Assembly: GCA_000432895.1 (NCBI GenBank)
Contig: FR889462.1
Span: forward strand, 1-13,818
DNA length: 13,818 nt
Source: Firmicutes bacterium CAG:449
Lineage (GTDB): Bacteria > Bacillota_I > Bacilli_A > RFN20 > CAG-449
Reading direction: 5' to 3'
Both the position numbers and the translations under genes were made by a program. The number at the start of each line of letters is the position of its first letter. Position 1 is the stretch's first letter. The notes under the pieces are model-generated. The model had not been told where the DNA came from, searched no databases, and saw only the letters and a list, made by a program, of their open reading frames with translations. Shown in pieces: positions 1 through 8,151 of the stretch.

Positions 1-51
1 AACCCCACTTTATTTAAGAGAGCCCTTTCAATCTTCTATATTTATATTTTA

Positions 52-1875
52 TTATGCTAACAATATATCATTTGAATATATTTTCATTTCATCAAGATTC
101 AATGATAAATATTTTTCATTAGTGATATCATTTACAGGAATAATAACTTTTTTATTATTAACTACTCCTTCTGCATACATTTTATTATACTTAATAAATT
201 TGATATCCTTAACTTCTAAGCCTTCATTAGTTAAAGAAGCACTAGAAATTGGAAATACAAATCTATATGTTTTTTTGTGACATGCAGTTCCATCAATTAA
301 AGCCACTTTTTGAACTTTAGTTAAATCCGCTTCAACTTTGTATCCTTCAATAGAAAAATAATATTTATCTTTTTCTCTTAAAATTTTTCCATCTAATTCA
401 AGTGTAGTTTGTAAAGGAGAAACAATAACTTCACCATCTTTTAAAACAGTAATTTTTTCAAAATCTAAATCAAATTTATCTTCATCGAATTTAAAGAAAT
501 AACTTCTATTATCTAAAGTATATTCACTAACAATAGTATCATTAATTTCTTCTTTATTTTTAATAGATAAAGTTAAACTACTTCCTTTAACTAAGCCATC
601 ATTAGGAATGACGACTTGATATAAACCATCTTCAAGAGTTATAGATTCTGGAAGATTTATTTTTTGATTAAAGATTTTCATTAAATTATCTTTAATCTCA
701 ACATCAACTTTTTGATTATCAGGAATATCTTTAATTAAATTAATTTCAGTTTCTTTATCAAAAAAATGTAATGAATTAACAGGAAATGATAATTTAATCT
801 TCTCATCAGAATTAATGTCTAAATTATTTGCTACTTTACAAATAATTTGTTCATTATTTTCTAAAGAACAATATAAAATAGTTTCATTACCTAATTTTTC
901 TACCACATTAACTAAACATTTTAAGCCTTTACCCATCTTAACATGTTCAGGACGACAGCCAATAATAACTTCTTTTGTACCATCTAAATATGAATAATCA
1001 ATTTTTTTAATTTCTTCATATGGAACAGAAAAACTAACATTGTTATTTAGTTTAACTTCAACATTCTTACCATTTAATAATAAATAAGCGGAATAAAAAT
1101 TCATTTGAGGAGTACCAATAAATCCTGCAACAAATTTATTAATAGGATGATTATATAAGTTTAATGGAGTGTCAATTTGTTGAACAAAACCATCTTTCAT
1201 AACAACAATTCTAGTGCCCATTGTCATTGCTTCAGTTTGATCATGAGTAACATAAATAAAAGTTGTTCCAATTTTTTTATGAAGTTTAGTGATTTCTGTT
1301 CTCATTTGAGTTCTTAATTTTGCATCAAGGTTAGATAAAGGTTCGTCCAAAAGGAATACTTTTGGATCACGCACTAAAGCTCTACCAAGTGCAACTCTTT
1401 GACGTTGACCACCAGACATTTCTTTTGGTTTACGATCTAAATAATTTGTAATTTCAAGAATATCAGCAGCTTCCAAAATTTTTTTATTAATTTCTTCTTT
1501 TGTTAATTTTCTATACTCAATGACTTCATTACCATTTTCATTTAATTTTTTAAAAGCAACTTTATGACATTTTAAACCAAATTCCATATTTTCATAAACT
1601 GTCATATGAGGATATAAAGCATAATTTTGGAAAACAAAAGCGATATCACGATTTTTTGGTTCAACATTATTAACAAGAACATCATCAATAAATAATTCAC
1701 CAGCTGATATTTCTTCTAAACCTGCAATCATTCTTAAAGTTGTAGATTTACCACATCCAGAAGGACCGACAAATACAATAAATTCTTTATCTTTAATATC
1801 AATATTAAAATCATTAACTGCTTTAGCGCCATTAGGATAAACTTTATAAATATGATTTAATTTTAAACTTGCCAT
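52..1875 (-). CDS. Sugar ABC transporter ATP-binding protein (MsmX/MsmK/UgpC type) with long C-terminal extension
   Basis: This is the cytoplasmic ATPase that powers carbohydrate import through the CUT1 permeases encoded on the other side of the divergent promoter. All nucleotide-binding motifs are visible: Walker A GPSGCGKST (37-45), Q-loop Gln83, signature SGGQRQ (154-159), Walker B LLDEP (175-179), D-loop SNLDA (181-185) and switch His211. A family-typical regulatory segment follows, with KFVAGFIGTPQMNF near 247-260 and the TOBE hallmark RPEH at 308-311. The usual MsmX/UgpC protein ends near residue 375-380. This one runs on to 607, adding about 227 mostly beta-rich, charged residues that I do not recognise. 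There is also a short insertion (about 103-124) between the Q-loop and the signature. The start is fixed by TAGGAGGAG immediately upstream, which overlaps the stop codon of the AraC gene. In other Firmicutes such ATPases often serve several sugar transporters, so it may not be dedicated to this one. Confidence 0.95.
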   Translation of the reverse strand: MASLKLNHIYKVYPNGAKAVNDFNIDIKDKEFIVFVGPSGCGKSTTLRMIAGLEEISAGELFIDDVLVNNVEPKNRDIAFVFQNYALYPHMTVYENMEFGLKCHKVAFKKLNENGNEVIEYRKLTKEEINKKILEAADILEITNYLDRKPKEMSGGQRQRVALGRALVRDPKVFLLDEPLSNLDAKLRTQMRTEITKLHKKIGTTFIYVTHDQTEAMTMGTRIVVMKDGFVQQIDTPLNLYNHPINKFVAGFIGTPQMNFYSAYLLLNGKNVEVKLNNNVSFSVPYEEIKKIDYSYLDGTKEVIIGCRPEHVKMGKGLKCLVNVVEKLGNETILYCSLENNEQIICKVANNLDINSDEKIKLSFPVNSLHFFDKETEINLIKDIPDNQKVDVEIKDNLMKIFNQKINLPESITLEDGLYQVVIPNDGLVKGSSLTLSIKNKEEINDTIVSEYTLDNRSYFFKFDEDKFDLDFEKITVLKDGEVIVSPLQTTLELDGKILREKDKYYFSIEGYKVEADLTKVQKVALIDGTACHKKTYRFVFPISSASLTNEGLEVKDIKFIKYNKMYAEGVVNNKKVIIPVNDITNEKYLSLNLDEMKIYSNDILLA

Positions 1876-1877
1876 AA

Positions 1878-1887
1878 TCTCCTCCTA
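1878..1887 (-). promoter_or_regulatory. Ribosome binding site of the ATPase gene overlapping the AraC stop codon
   Basis: On the minus strand TAGGAGGAGA contains the TAG stop of the regulator gene (1885-1887) and the Shine-Dalgarno for the ATPase ATG at 1875. The arrangement suggests translational coupling of the two genes. Confidence 0.75.
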
Positions 1888-2676
1888 CAAATTTATTTTA
1901 TTTTTAATATAATCCTCTTTTGTCATCTTAAAATGTTTTTTAAACCAGCGGTAAAAATACTCTTCGCTAGAAAAACCAATTTTACGAATAATTTCTTTTG
2001 TTGACAAACCATTACCAATTAATTCTTCTACTCTAGAAATACGTGCATTAGTTAAATCTTTAATTGGAGTTGTATGAAAATACATTTTGTATAGTTCATT
2101 AAATCTTGATAAAGAAAATCCCATTGATTTAGCTAGTTTATCAACACTAATACGATCAGGTATTTGGTACATATTTAAGCGAATATCTTCAAACTTATGT
2201 TTCATTTCTTCTGCATACTTTTCTGAATTAAAAGTATTACGATGATGAATTTTTCTTGAAATATTAATAAATAATTCACTTAATTTTTCATCACAAATAT
2301 ATTCCCAACCGATTTCTGACATTTCTTTTTCTCTTTGAATATCCTTAACTTGTTGAGTGATAAAACTAGACATTTTAGGAGTTAAAGGAATATTTAAAGG
2401 AAAATTAATGTTTTTTAAAAAACTCTCATCAATTAATGAAAAATCAATAAAGTCATGATTAAGACGATTTTTCTCAACAAAAAACTTTTGTTCTTTCCTT
2501 GGTGTAAATAAAATACAAGTTCCAGGGATTGCATCAACTTTTTGATTATCAATAACAAGAGTCACTGGGGAAATAAAATGGAAGAAAATATATCTATAAG
2601 ATCCATCCGGTCTATCAATCGTAAAAGGTGCATTTTCAATAGTCTGAGGCCCTATATATTCAATTTTAAAAATCAT
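1885..2676 (-). CDS. AraC-family transcriptional regulator
   Basis: A 263-residue sugar-responsive type regulator. The N-terminal half resembles the AraC effector-binding cupin, including a PGTCILFTPRKE stretch at about 51-62 that matches the usual PGxxxLxxP strand. The C-terminal DNA-binding domain has both helix-turn-helix units: ISVDKLAKSMGFSLSRFNELY (176-196, first HTH) and LSTKEIIRKIGFSSEEYFYRWFKK (about 224-247, second HTH, with the conserved GFxxxxYFxRxFKK pattern). Length is normal for the family. Translation starts at ATG 2676 behind an AGTGAGGG ribosome binding site. It is the first gene of a leftward pair with the transporter ATPase, 9 bp apart, and it diverges from the transporter/glycosidase operon. 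By analogy with MsmR-like and AraC-like regulators it probably activates the rightward operon when a sugar ligand is present. The ligand is unknown, and binding in the 2677-2932 region is inference. Confidence 0.93.
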   Translation of the reverse strand: MIFKIEYIGPQTIENAPFTIDRPDGSYRYIFFHFISPVTLVIDNQKVDAIPGTCILFTPRKEQKFFVEKNRLNHDFIDFSLIDESFLKNINFPLNIPLTPKMSSFITQQVKDIQREKEMSEIGWEYICDEKLSELFINISRKIHHRNTFNSEKYAEEMKHKFEDIRLNMYQIPDRISVDKLAKSMGFSLSRFNELYKMYFHTTPIKDLTNARISRVEELIGNGLSTKEIIRKIGFSSEEYFYRWFKKHFKMTKEDYIKNKINL

Positions 2677-2711
2677 TTATTCCCTCACTTTCTAAGTATA
2701 CATACTTTTTT

Positions 2712-2780
2712 ACTGACTTTCTATTTCAAAAAAAGTTAATAAATCATAAAAATATTATATCATATTTAAAAAAAGTCAGT
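2712..2780. repeat. 9-bp inverted repeat flanking the leftward promoter
   Basis: ACTGACTTT (2712-2720) and its exact reverse complement AAAGTCAGT (2772-2780) are separated by 51 bases. The right arm overlaps the -35 of the leftward promoter and the left arm lies about 27-35 bases downstream of its predicted start. This could be a pair of half-sites for the AraC regulator or another repressor (looping or roadblock). The long AT-rich spacer makes an RNA hairpin unlikely. Confidence 0.5.
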
Positions 2781-2783
2781 CAA
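2754..2783 (-). promoter_or_regulatory. Leftward promoter of the AraC regulator-ATPase operon
   Basis: Read on the minus strand, there is a -35 hexamer TTGACT (2778-2783), an 18-base spacer and a perfect -10 TATAAT (2754-2759). The -10 is preceded by TGA, giving an extended -10 (TGATATAAT). Transcription should start near 2747, about 70 bases before the AraC start codon. This is the strongest sigma-A-type promoter match in the window. One arm of the inverted repeat overlaps its -35. Confidence 0.75.
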
Positions 2784-2788
2784 TATTC

Positions 2789-2819
2789 TTTAAATTTAGT
2801 GCATTTTTTAGCATATTAT
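2789..2819 (+). promoter_or_regulatory. Candidate rightward promoter (distal, ahead of cre)
   Basis: TTTAAA (2789-2794) and TATTAT (2814-2819) are 19 bases apart. A start near 2826 would fall inside the cre site, the classic geometry for CcpA repression. The hexamers are weak, so this is an alternative to the proximal candidate. Confidence 0.2.
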
Positions 2820-2821
2820 TA

Positions 2822-2835
2822 TGTTACCGCTTTCA
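2822..2835 (+). promoter_or_regulatory. cre-like operator (CcpA / catabolite control)
   Basis: TGTTACCGCTTTCA matches the Bacillus cre consensus TGWNANCGNTNWCA at every defined position. It lies between the divergent operons, about 100 bases before the binding-protein start codon. CcpA binding here would tie the locus to preferred-sugar status. A LacI-family sugar repressor could also recognise such a site. Confidence 0.7.
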
Positions 2836-2877
2836 CATTTCAATAAAAAAAGTCATAATAATATTATTCTTTATGTA

Positions 2878-2907
2878 TTGTTGAAAGACACCTAAAACAT
2901 TTAAAAT
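2878..2907 (+). promoter_or_regulatory. Candidate rightward promoter of the transporter operon (proximal)
   Basis: TTGTTG (2878-2883, with TTGAAA at 2881-2886 as an alternative) lies 18 bases (or 15) before TAAAAT (2902-2907). A start near 2914 would leave a short leader holding AAGGAG (2921-2926). Neither hexamer is perfect, as expected for an activator-dependent promoter. If this one is used, the cre site lies about 85 bases upstream of the start. Confidence 0.35.
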
Positions 2908-2932
2908 TAGAGTGTAATAAAAGGAGAAATTT

Positions 2933-4294
2933 ATGAAAAAAAATAAATTAACTATATTAACTGTTGCCTTATTAACAACTTTAGTAAGTTGTGGTGATGT
3001 TGTTTCAAGTGATAATGGTAATAATGATGGTACAACAACTATTTCTTTCTTTGGTTGGGGAAGCGCAGAAGAACAATCAAATTTCCAAGCATTAGTCGAT
3101 CAATTTATGATGGATAATCCAGATATTAAAGTTGCTTATACTGCTTCAGCAAGTGATTCATATATGACAACACTTAAAAATAAAGGAAATCAATTACCTG
3201 ATGTTTTCTATATGCCAGATTATGAATTTATGCAATACGCTGATAGTGGAAAACTTCTTGCTCTTGATTCATATGTAACAGAACAAGAAATCTCTTCAAT
3301 GTGGGATTTATCTACTAGAATGTACCGTTATGATCGCGATACATTCAAATTAGGAACAGGTTCATTATATGGTTTACCAAAAGATTTAGGTCCTTATGCT
3401 ATTTGTTATAATAAGGATTTACTAAAGAGTATTATTAAAGATAAGAACTTAGATATTTCTTTACCAGATCCAAATGTTCCAATGACTTGGGATCAATTCA
3501 TTAAATATTTACAAGCAATTACTGGTGAATATAATAATAAAAACATTTATGGAATTGGTTATTACGAATTAATGGCTGCTGTTTATTCTAATAATGCTGA
3601 TTTTTTCTCATCTGATGGTAAAAAAGAAACTATTTCAGATAAAAACTTTGTTGATGCAGTTCAATTCATTGCTGATTTATCAACAAAATATCATGTTGCA
3701 CCATCAGCTGACGAACAATCAAGTCAAAATTCATTCCAAAGATTTTTAAATCAAGGTTGTGTCTTTACTTTCATGGGTCCATGGGATTGTAAGCAATTTT
3801 GGAACGATCTAACTTTTGAATTTGATTTAATGCCTACACCAGTAGGTCCAGCTGAAGGAGCAAAATCAACTTCATGGGTTGGTTCAGTTGCATATGCAGT
3901 ATCCGCTAAATCAACTAAAAAAGAAGCTGCTGTTAGACTTGCAAAATATTTAGCATGTTCAAAAAAATCAAATATCATGAACTATCAATTAGGACAAGCT
4001 ATTCCAAACATTCGTGAATATGCTGAAAATCAATATATAAATGGTGAAGGTTTAACAGGAAGACAACTTATGCCAGAAAATCGCAAATTATTTGTTGATA
4101 TTGTTCGTGGAAACGAATATATTCAAGGTAAAAATAGAGTTAAATACTTTGTTTATGATAATACCTTTATTGAAGATCTTGAAGATAATTTAAATACCGT
4201 TTTCCAAGGAAGCCAAACTGCTGATGAATTTATTAAATCATATGCAAATAAATACCAAAAAGGACTTGATGAATCCAATAATTATTTATCATAG
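2933..4294 (+). CDS. Carbohydrate ABC transporter substrate-binding lipoprotein (family 1)
   Basis: This is the extracellular, lipid-anchored binding protein of the importer. The N-terminus is a lipoprotein signal peptide: basic MKKNK, a hydrophobic stretch, then lipobox LVSC with the lipidated Cys at residue 20. A short Asp/Asn/Ser/Gly-rich tether follows. The mature part has the family-1 solute-binding pattern: a first strand TTISFFGWGSAEEQ with a helix reading FQALVDQFMMDNPDIKV, then LPDVFYMP, MTWDQFIKYLQ, FMGPWD, and WVGSVAYAVSAKSTKKEAAVRLAKYL. Its 453 residues are typical of CUT1 oligosaccharide-binding proteins. It is the first gene of the rightward operon, with AAGGAG at 2921-2926 six bases before the ATG. 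The aromatic-rich sequence (W, Y, F) would suit sugar stacking, but the ligand cannot be read from sequence. Confidence 0.94.
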   Translation: MKKNKLTILTVALLTTLVSCGDVVSSDNGNNDGTTTISFFGWGSAEEQSNFQALVDQFMMDNPDIKVAYTASASDSYMTTLKNKGNQLPDVFYMPDYEFMQYADSGKLLALDSYVTEQEISSMWDLSTRMYRYDRDTFKLGTGSLYGLPKDLGPYAICYNKDLLKSIIKDKNLDISLPDPNVPMTWDQFIKYLQAITGEYNNKNIYGIGYYELMAAVYSNNADFFSSDGKKETISDKNFVDAVQFIADLSTKYHVAPSADEQSSQNSFQRFLNQGCVFTFMGPWDCKQFWNDLTFEFDLMPTPVGPAEGAKSTSWVGSVAYAVSAKSTKKEAAVRLAKYLACSKKSNIMNYQLGQAIPNIREYAENQYINGEGLTGRQLMPENRKLFVDIVRGNEYIQGKNRVKYFVYDNTFIEDLEDNLNTVFQGSQTADEFIKSYANKYQKGLDESNNYLS

Positions 4295-4302
4295 GATACA
4301 AA

Positions 4303-5214
4303 ATGAAAAACAATGTTATTATTTATGGAAATAAGAAAAAAAGCTATAAAGAATCCCTTATAGCTTTCTTATTTATCTTAATTCCTTTAATAGGCTTTTT
4401 AGTCTTTACCGCTATTTCAATGGTATATTCAGTTTATTTTTCTTTTACTGATTATAATCCAATTAGAGAAACAACTAAATGGGTTTGGTTTGATAATTAT
4501 ATTAAATTATTTGAAGCAGATAGTTTTCTTGATTTTTGGCAAGGTGAATTTGGTAATGCCATTTTAAATACCATAATATTTTTAGTAACTATTCCAATTG
4601 GAATGTTTATTGGTTTACTTCTTGCTACTTATTTAAAAAAGATTGCTCATGGTTCAAAAATATTAAGATTAATTTATTATTTACCTGCAGTTACTTCTGC
4701 AGTTGCTATTAATGTAATTTGGAGATATGTTTTCCAAATGGATTATGGATTTTTATACATGCTTACAGGTGTAAATTTACCATGGCTTGGTACTAGTAAT
4801 CCATGGCTAATTAAATTTGCTATTATGATTAAAAATATTTGGGGAGCAATTGGAGGAACCATGCTTTTATATTTAGCAGGTTTAAATTCAATTTCCGATT
4901 CTTATTATGAAGCTGCTTCTATTGATGGAGCCTCAACTGCTAGACAATTTTTTAAAATTACAGTACCTTTAATTAAACCAACTTCTTTTTATTTAATTAT
5001 TACAGGTATTATTGGTGGGCTTCAATCATATGCAGATTCACAAGTTTTTGCACAAGGTAATCCAGGAGCAAGAACTATCGTGTACTATATTTGGCAATAT
5101 GGTATTGATAAATCAAAATATGGTTTAGCTTCGGCTGCTTCAACATTACTTGCAATTGTTATTATGATTATTACAATTATTCAATTCAAAAAGACAAAAA
5201 TATTAGATATTTAG
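4303..5214 (+). CDS. Sugar ABC transporter permease, MalF/UgpA type
   Basis: This is the first of two membrane subunits of the CUT1 importer. The 303-residue protein has about six hydrophobic segments (roughly 19-40, 84-107, 119-142, 168-192, 224-245 and 275-296). The EAA loop that docks on the ATPase is clear: EAASIDGA at 203-210, continuing ...FFKITVPLIKP. An N-terminal GFLVFTAISMVYSVYFSFTDY segment and a YNPI loop are typical of the MalF/UgpA side of the pair. It lies 8 bp downstream of the binding-protein gene. Its own ribosome binding site is weak (AGGATA, sharing bases with the preceding TAG), so its translation is probably coupled to the gene before it. Confidence 0.95.
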   Translation: MKNNVIIYGNKKKSYKESLIAFLFILIPLIGFLVFTAISMVYSVYFSFTDYNPIRETTKWVWFDNYIKLFEADSFLDFWQGEFGNAILNTIIFLVTIPIGMFIGLLLATYLKKIAHGSKILRLIYYLPAVTSAVAINVIWRYVFQMDYGFLYMLTGVNLPWLGTSNPWLIKFAIMIKNIWGAIGGTMLLYLAGLNSISDSYYEAASIDGASTARQFFKITVPLIKPTSFYLIITGIIGGLQSYADSQVFAQGNPGARTIVYYIWQYGIDKSKYGLASAASTLLAIVIMIITIIQFKKTKILDI

Positions 5215-5222
5215 GAGGAAAT

Positions 5223-6110
5223 ATGGAACAATTAACAAAAAAAGAACCTTCTAAAAAGATTCAATATTCATCAAAAAAGAAAAAGATTCAAGTAGGATTT
5301 ATTATTGCTACCATTATTGTTTTAATTGGTGCTCTTACTATGCTTTTTCCATATATTTATATGTTTTTCACTTCATTTAAAACAACTACAGAAGCATTTG
5401 GTGAACCTTTAACTTTAATTCCAACTAAATGGGTTAGTGATGCTTATTTAGAAATTGTTAAAGACTCTGGATTTTATATGTCAATTGTTTATACATTAGT
5501 AATTGAAATTTCTGTTATTATAATTGGAACATTCTTTTCTACTCTTGCCGCATTTAGTTTTGCAAAATTAAAATTAATTGGCAAAAAAACTTTATTATTA
5601 ATTATGATGTCATCAATGATGGTTCCATATGCCGCGGTTATGCTACCTCAATATCGAGCTTTCCAAGCATTAAATATGACTGAAACATTATGGCCATTAA
5701 TCTTACCTGGATTATTTGGCAATATTTCAATGATGTTCTTTTTAATCACATATATGAAAAGTGGTATTCCAGATTCATTAATTGAATCTGCTAAAATTGA
5801 TGGGGCATCTTATACAAAAATGTTTTTTAAATTAGCTTTTCCTTTATCAAAACCTGCAATTGCAGCTCAAGCAATTTTCTGGTTTGTTGGCATTTGGAAT
5901 GACTATTTTGGTCCATCAATTTATTTAACTGGAAAAGTAAAAACTTTACAAGTATATTTAACAACTTTAGTTACCTCTAGCTCATCAAATGTTGATTTAC
6001 CAAAATTAATGGCTGGATCTGTACTTGCTTCTGTTCCTATGATTTTAATTTTCTTCTGTTTCCAAAACTTCTTCATTAATTCAATTGCTTTATCAGGAAT
6101 GAAAGAATAG
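5223..6110 (+). CDS. Sugar ABC transporter permease, MalG/UgpE type
   Basis: This is the second membrane subunit, pairing with the permease encoded just before it. The 295-residue protein has a lysine-rich cytoplasmic N-terminus (about 1-24, many K and S), then about six hydrophobic segments. The first ends in the MalG-type pattern FPYIYMFFTSFKTTTEAF. The EAA loop is ESAKIDGA at 188-195 followed by FFKLAFPLSKPA. Further typical features are the SFAKLKLIGKK loop and the IWNDYFGPSIYL stretch that resembles the WNxFxxPLxxL region of MalG homologues. It ends with a short GMKE tail. The ribosome binding site TAGGAGG at 5212-5218 includes the stop codon of the previous permease, so the two are probably made in step. 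Confidence 0.95.
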   Translation: MEQLTKKEPSKKIQYSSKKKKIQVGFIIATIIVLIGALTMLFPYIYMFFTSFKTTTEAFGEPLTLIPTKWVSDAYLEIVKDSGFYMSIVYTLVIEISVIIIGTFFSTLAAFSFAKLKLIGKKTLLLIMMSSMMVPYAAVMLPQYRAFQALNMTETLWPLILPGLFGNISMMFFLITYMKSGIPDSLIESAKIDGASYTKMFFKLAFPLSKPAIAAQAIFWFVGIWNDYFGPSIYLTGKVKTLQVYLTTLVTSSSSNVDLPKLMAGSVLASVPMILIFFCFQNFFINSIALSGMKE

Positions 6111-6111
6111 T

Positions 6112-8151
6112 ATGAAAAATCCTTATCAAATTAAATTAAAAGATAATTCTATTTATTCTATCGGTGATCCTTTTATTCTTCGATATAATGGTAGATATTA
6201 TTTATATCCATCTGGATTATATGAAGAAGAAGGTATTAGATGCTTTATTTCAAATGATTTAATTCATTTTGAAGATAAAGGTTTTGTTGTTGAAGACAAA
6301 ATTTTAAAATGTGCATACGCTCCTGAAGTTATTTATCACGATGGCAATTTCTATTTATGTACTTCACCACTTGGAAATGGGCATTATTTATATAAAAGCG
6401 ATAATCCACTTGGTCCATTTAAAAGAATTAGTGAAAATGTTAATAATATGATTGATGGAAGTTTTTTCTTAGATGAAAATTTTAACTTAAAATTTTTAAG
6501 AGCAGATCATAATGGAATAGCTTTACTTGATATTGAAAATGAGAATCATTTAATTAATAGAAAGAATATTTTACCCGCTGTTTCTAATGGTTGGACTGAA
6601 GGACCAAGCTTGTTTTATCGAAATGGATACTATTATATCACATATTGTGGTAATTTCTTAACTTCAACTTCTTATCGAGTTAAAGTAGCTTCTTCAAAAC
6701 AAAATAATCAAAATTATCTTGTTCAAAATGAACCATTATTAATATCCACTGATAAAGATTTTCATTCATTAGGACATAATAGTGTTTTTCTTGGTCCATC
6801 TTTAGATGATTATTACCTAGCTTATCATAGTTTAGTTAATTTAGAAAATGATGGTCATTTCCGTTATTTGAATATTGATAGATTATCTTTTTCTAATCGA
6901 CATGTTTCATGTAACCCGTGTGAAATAGAACAAAGTAATTTTATTAGACCAGATTTTGAATGTTTTGTTGATGAAAACAATTTATTAATAAAAGATGATT
7001 TCTATTTAAGTAAAGATTCAACAAAACAAAAATTCACTATCGAATATAATTTAAAAGGTAATAATACTTTAGTTTTTTCTTATCAAAATTCAAATAAGTA
7101 TTGCTCAATCGAATTAGAAGATAACTTGATTAAAGTTTATGAAAACAATATCTTATTAGTAAGTAAAAAATTATCAATTAACTTTAATAACTTCCATACA
7201 TTAAGACTTATAAATGATTCGAAGTTAGAAATATTAATTGATAATGTTCCTATTATTTCATTAAAATCAGTTAATAAAGGAAGAATAGGGTATAAATCTT
7301 TAACTGGAGTGTCCTATACCGCCTTTATTAATGAAGCTAATGGTTCTTTACAAACAAAAGAAACAACCTATGTTCCTAATATAATTGAATGTAAATCAAC
7401 AAATGGCAATTTTAAAAATGATTATTTAGATGAAGCATACATTGTTTTAAAACAAAATAAAAAAGTAAATTATAAAATTCAGACAAAAAATAGAAAAATT
7501 AGATTAGTCTATTTATTGTTAAAATCAACTTCCAAAGGAAAAATATTATTAACTTGTAATAAAAGTAAAAAAATAATCAATATTAATCCTCAAACTGATG
7601 AATATGAATTTATTAATTATTATTTAGATGAATTAATGATTAATACTGGTATATTATCAATTAAATTATTAGAAGGAAACGTCTCTTTTAAAAGAATAAT
7701 AATTAAGGATAAAATAAAAAATAATTTCACTCAAGAAGAATATCATTTTACCAAACCTTGTTTAATTCAATCATTTGATTTTGAATTTAACTCATTTACA
7801 AGGAATTCATTATTTGGTTTAATTTTAAACGCTAGTAATTATTCATCTCATTCATCAAATAACGAACCAAAATATATGGGTTATTTGATTGGCTTTATCA
7901 ACAATTTACTTGTTATTGAACATGTTCAATATGGTAAAACAAGAATTTATGATAAACCAATAGATATTAAATTACATCAAAAATATAATCTAAAGATTTA
8001 TTATTATAATTCTATTTTAAAAGTATACTTAAATGGAGAACAAATAATTCAAACAACTTTAAATTATGATGATGTATATGGATATGGAGGCTTTTTTATA
8101 AATAGAGAAGCAGATGTCCAATTAACAAATTACAAGGAGGAAACAAAGTGA
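6112..8151 (+). CDS. Cytoplasmic GH43-type glycoside hydrolase with C-terminal beta-sandwich domains
   Basis: A predicted five-bladed beta-propeller glycosidase without a signal peptide, so it should act inside the cell on imported oligosaccharides. The three acidic residues expected of GH43 are present: Asp19 in IGDPF (base), Asp115 in MIDGSFF (pKa modulator) and Glu163 in WTEGP (acid). The later-blade LGHNSVFLGP motif (His222) and YYLAYH add support. After the propeller (to about 285) come a concanavalin/LamG-like segment (about 290-410, FTIEYNL...GRIGYKS), a CBM6-like segment (about 425-540), and a second LamG-like segment (about 545-675). The 679 residues exceed a single-domain GH43. The ATG starts one base after the permease stop and has no good Shine-Dalgarno, so coupled translation is likely. 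The gene ends in TGA overlapping the next start. Activity could be alpha-L-arabinofuranosidase, beta-xylosidase or a relative; the sequence does not decide. Confidence 0.85.
   Translation: MKNPYQIKLKDNSIYSIGDPFILRYNGRYYLYPSGLYEEEGIRCFISNDLIHFEDKGFVVEDKILKCAYAPEVIYHDGNFYLCTSPLGNGHYLYKSDNPLGPFKRISENVNNMIDGSFFLDENFNLKFLRADHNGIALLDIENENHLINRKNILPAVSNGWTEGPSLFYRNGYYYITYCGNFLTSTSYRVKVASSKQNNQNYLVQNEPLLISTDKDFHSLGHNSVFLGPSLDDYYLAYHSLVNLENDGHFRYLNIDRLSFSNRHVSCNPCEIEQSNFIRPDFECFVDENNLLIKDDFYLSKDSTKQKFTIEYNLKGNNTLVFSYQNSNKYCSIELEDNLIKVYENNILLVSKKLSINFNNFHTLRLINDSKLEILIDNVPIISLKSVNKGRIGYKSLTGVSYTAFINEANGSLQTKETTYVPNIIECKSTNGNFKNDYLDEAYIVLKQNKKVNYKIQTKNRKIRLVYLLLKSTSKGKILLTCNKSKKIININPQTDEYEFINYYLDELMINTGILSIKLLEGNVSFKRIIIKDKIKNNFTQEEYHFTKPCLIQSFDFEFNSFTRNSLFGLILNASNYSSHSSNNEPKYMGYLIGFINNLLVIEHVQYGKTRIYDKPIDIKLHQKYNLKIYYYNSILKVYLNGEQIIQTTLNYDDVYGYGGFFINREADVQLTNYKEETK
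8134..8140 (+). promoter_or_regulatory. Ribosome binding site deciding the GTG start at 8148
   Basis: AAGGAGG sits 7 bases before GTG 8148, inside the end of the preceding glycosidase gene. It is a near-perfect anti-Shine-Dalgarno match. It supports the rare GTG start, which reads directly into a complete lipoprotein signal peptide (MKKITLLLPCLFLLAC). Confidence 0.8.

Larger units (their letters stand above)
2728..2854 (+). repeat. Three copies of an A7-GT(C/T) motif
   Basis: AAAAAAAGTT (2728-2737), AAAAAAAGTC (2768-2777) and AAAAAAAGTC (2845-2854) occur in the same orientation, 40 and 77 bases apart. The last two continue similarly, with AATATT and TTCTT shortly after. They may be direct-repeat sites for the AraC regulator, or simply A-tracts in an AT-rich genome. 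Confidence 0.35.

Noticed and set aside
1..51. Possible terminator or gene end left of the ATPase
   Set aside because: No complete hairpin with a T-run is visible in these 51 bases. A GC-richer patch (AGAGAGCCC, and AACCCC at the edge) has no partner arm inside the window, and no coding frame can be supported.
815..997. Forward open frame of 60 codons
   Set aside because: It lies wholly inside the reverse-strand ATPase gene, has no ribosome binding site, and its composition is that of an antisense shadow.
2542..2739. Forward open frame of 65 codons across the AraC start and control region
   Set aside because: It is antisense to the AraC N-terminus and runs through the leftward promoter; no ribosome binding site or protein motif.
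2677..2932. Riboswitch or small RNA in the divergent control region
   Set aside because: No conserved aptamer core or stable GC stem is apparent; the region is explained by promoters, cre and operator-like repeats.
3751..3978. Reverse open frame of 75 codons
   Set aside because: It is antisense to the well-supported solute-binding protein gene; no independent signal.
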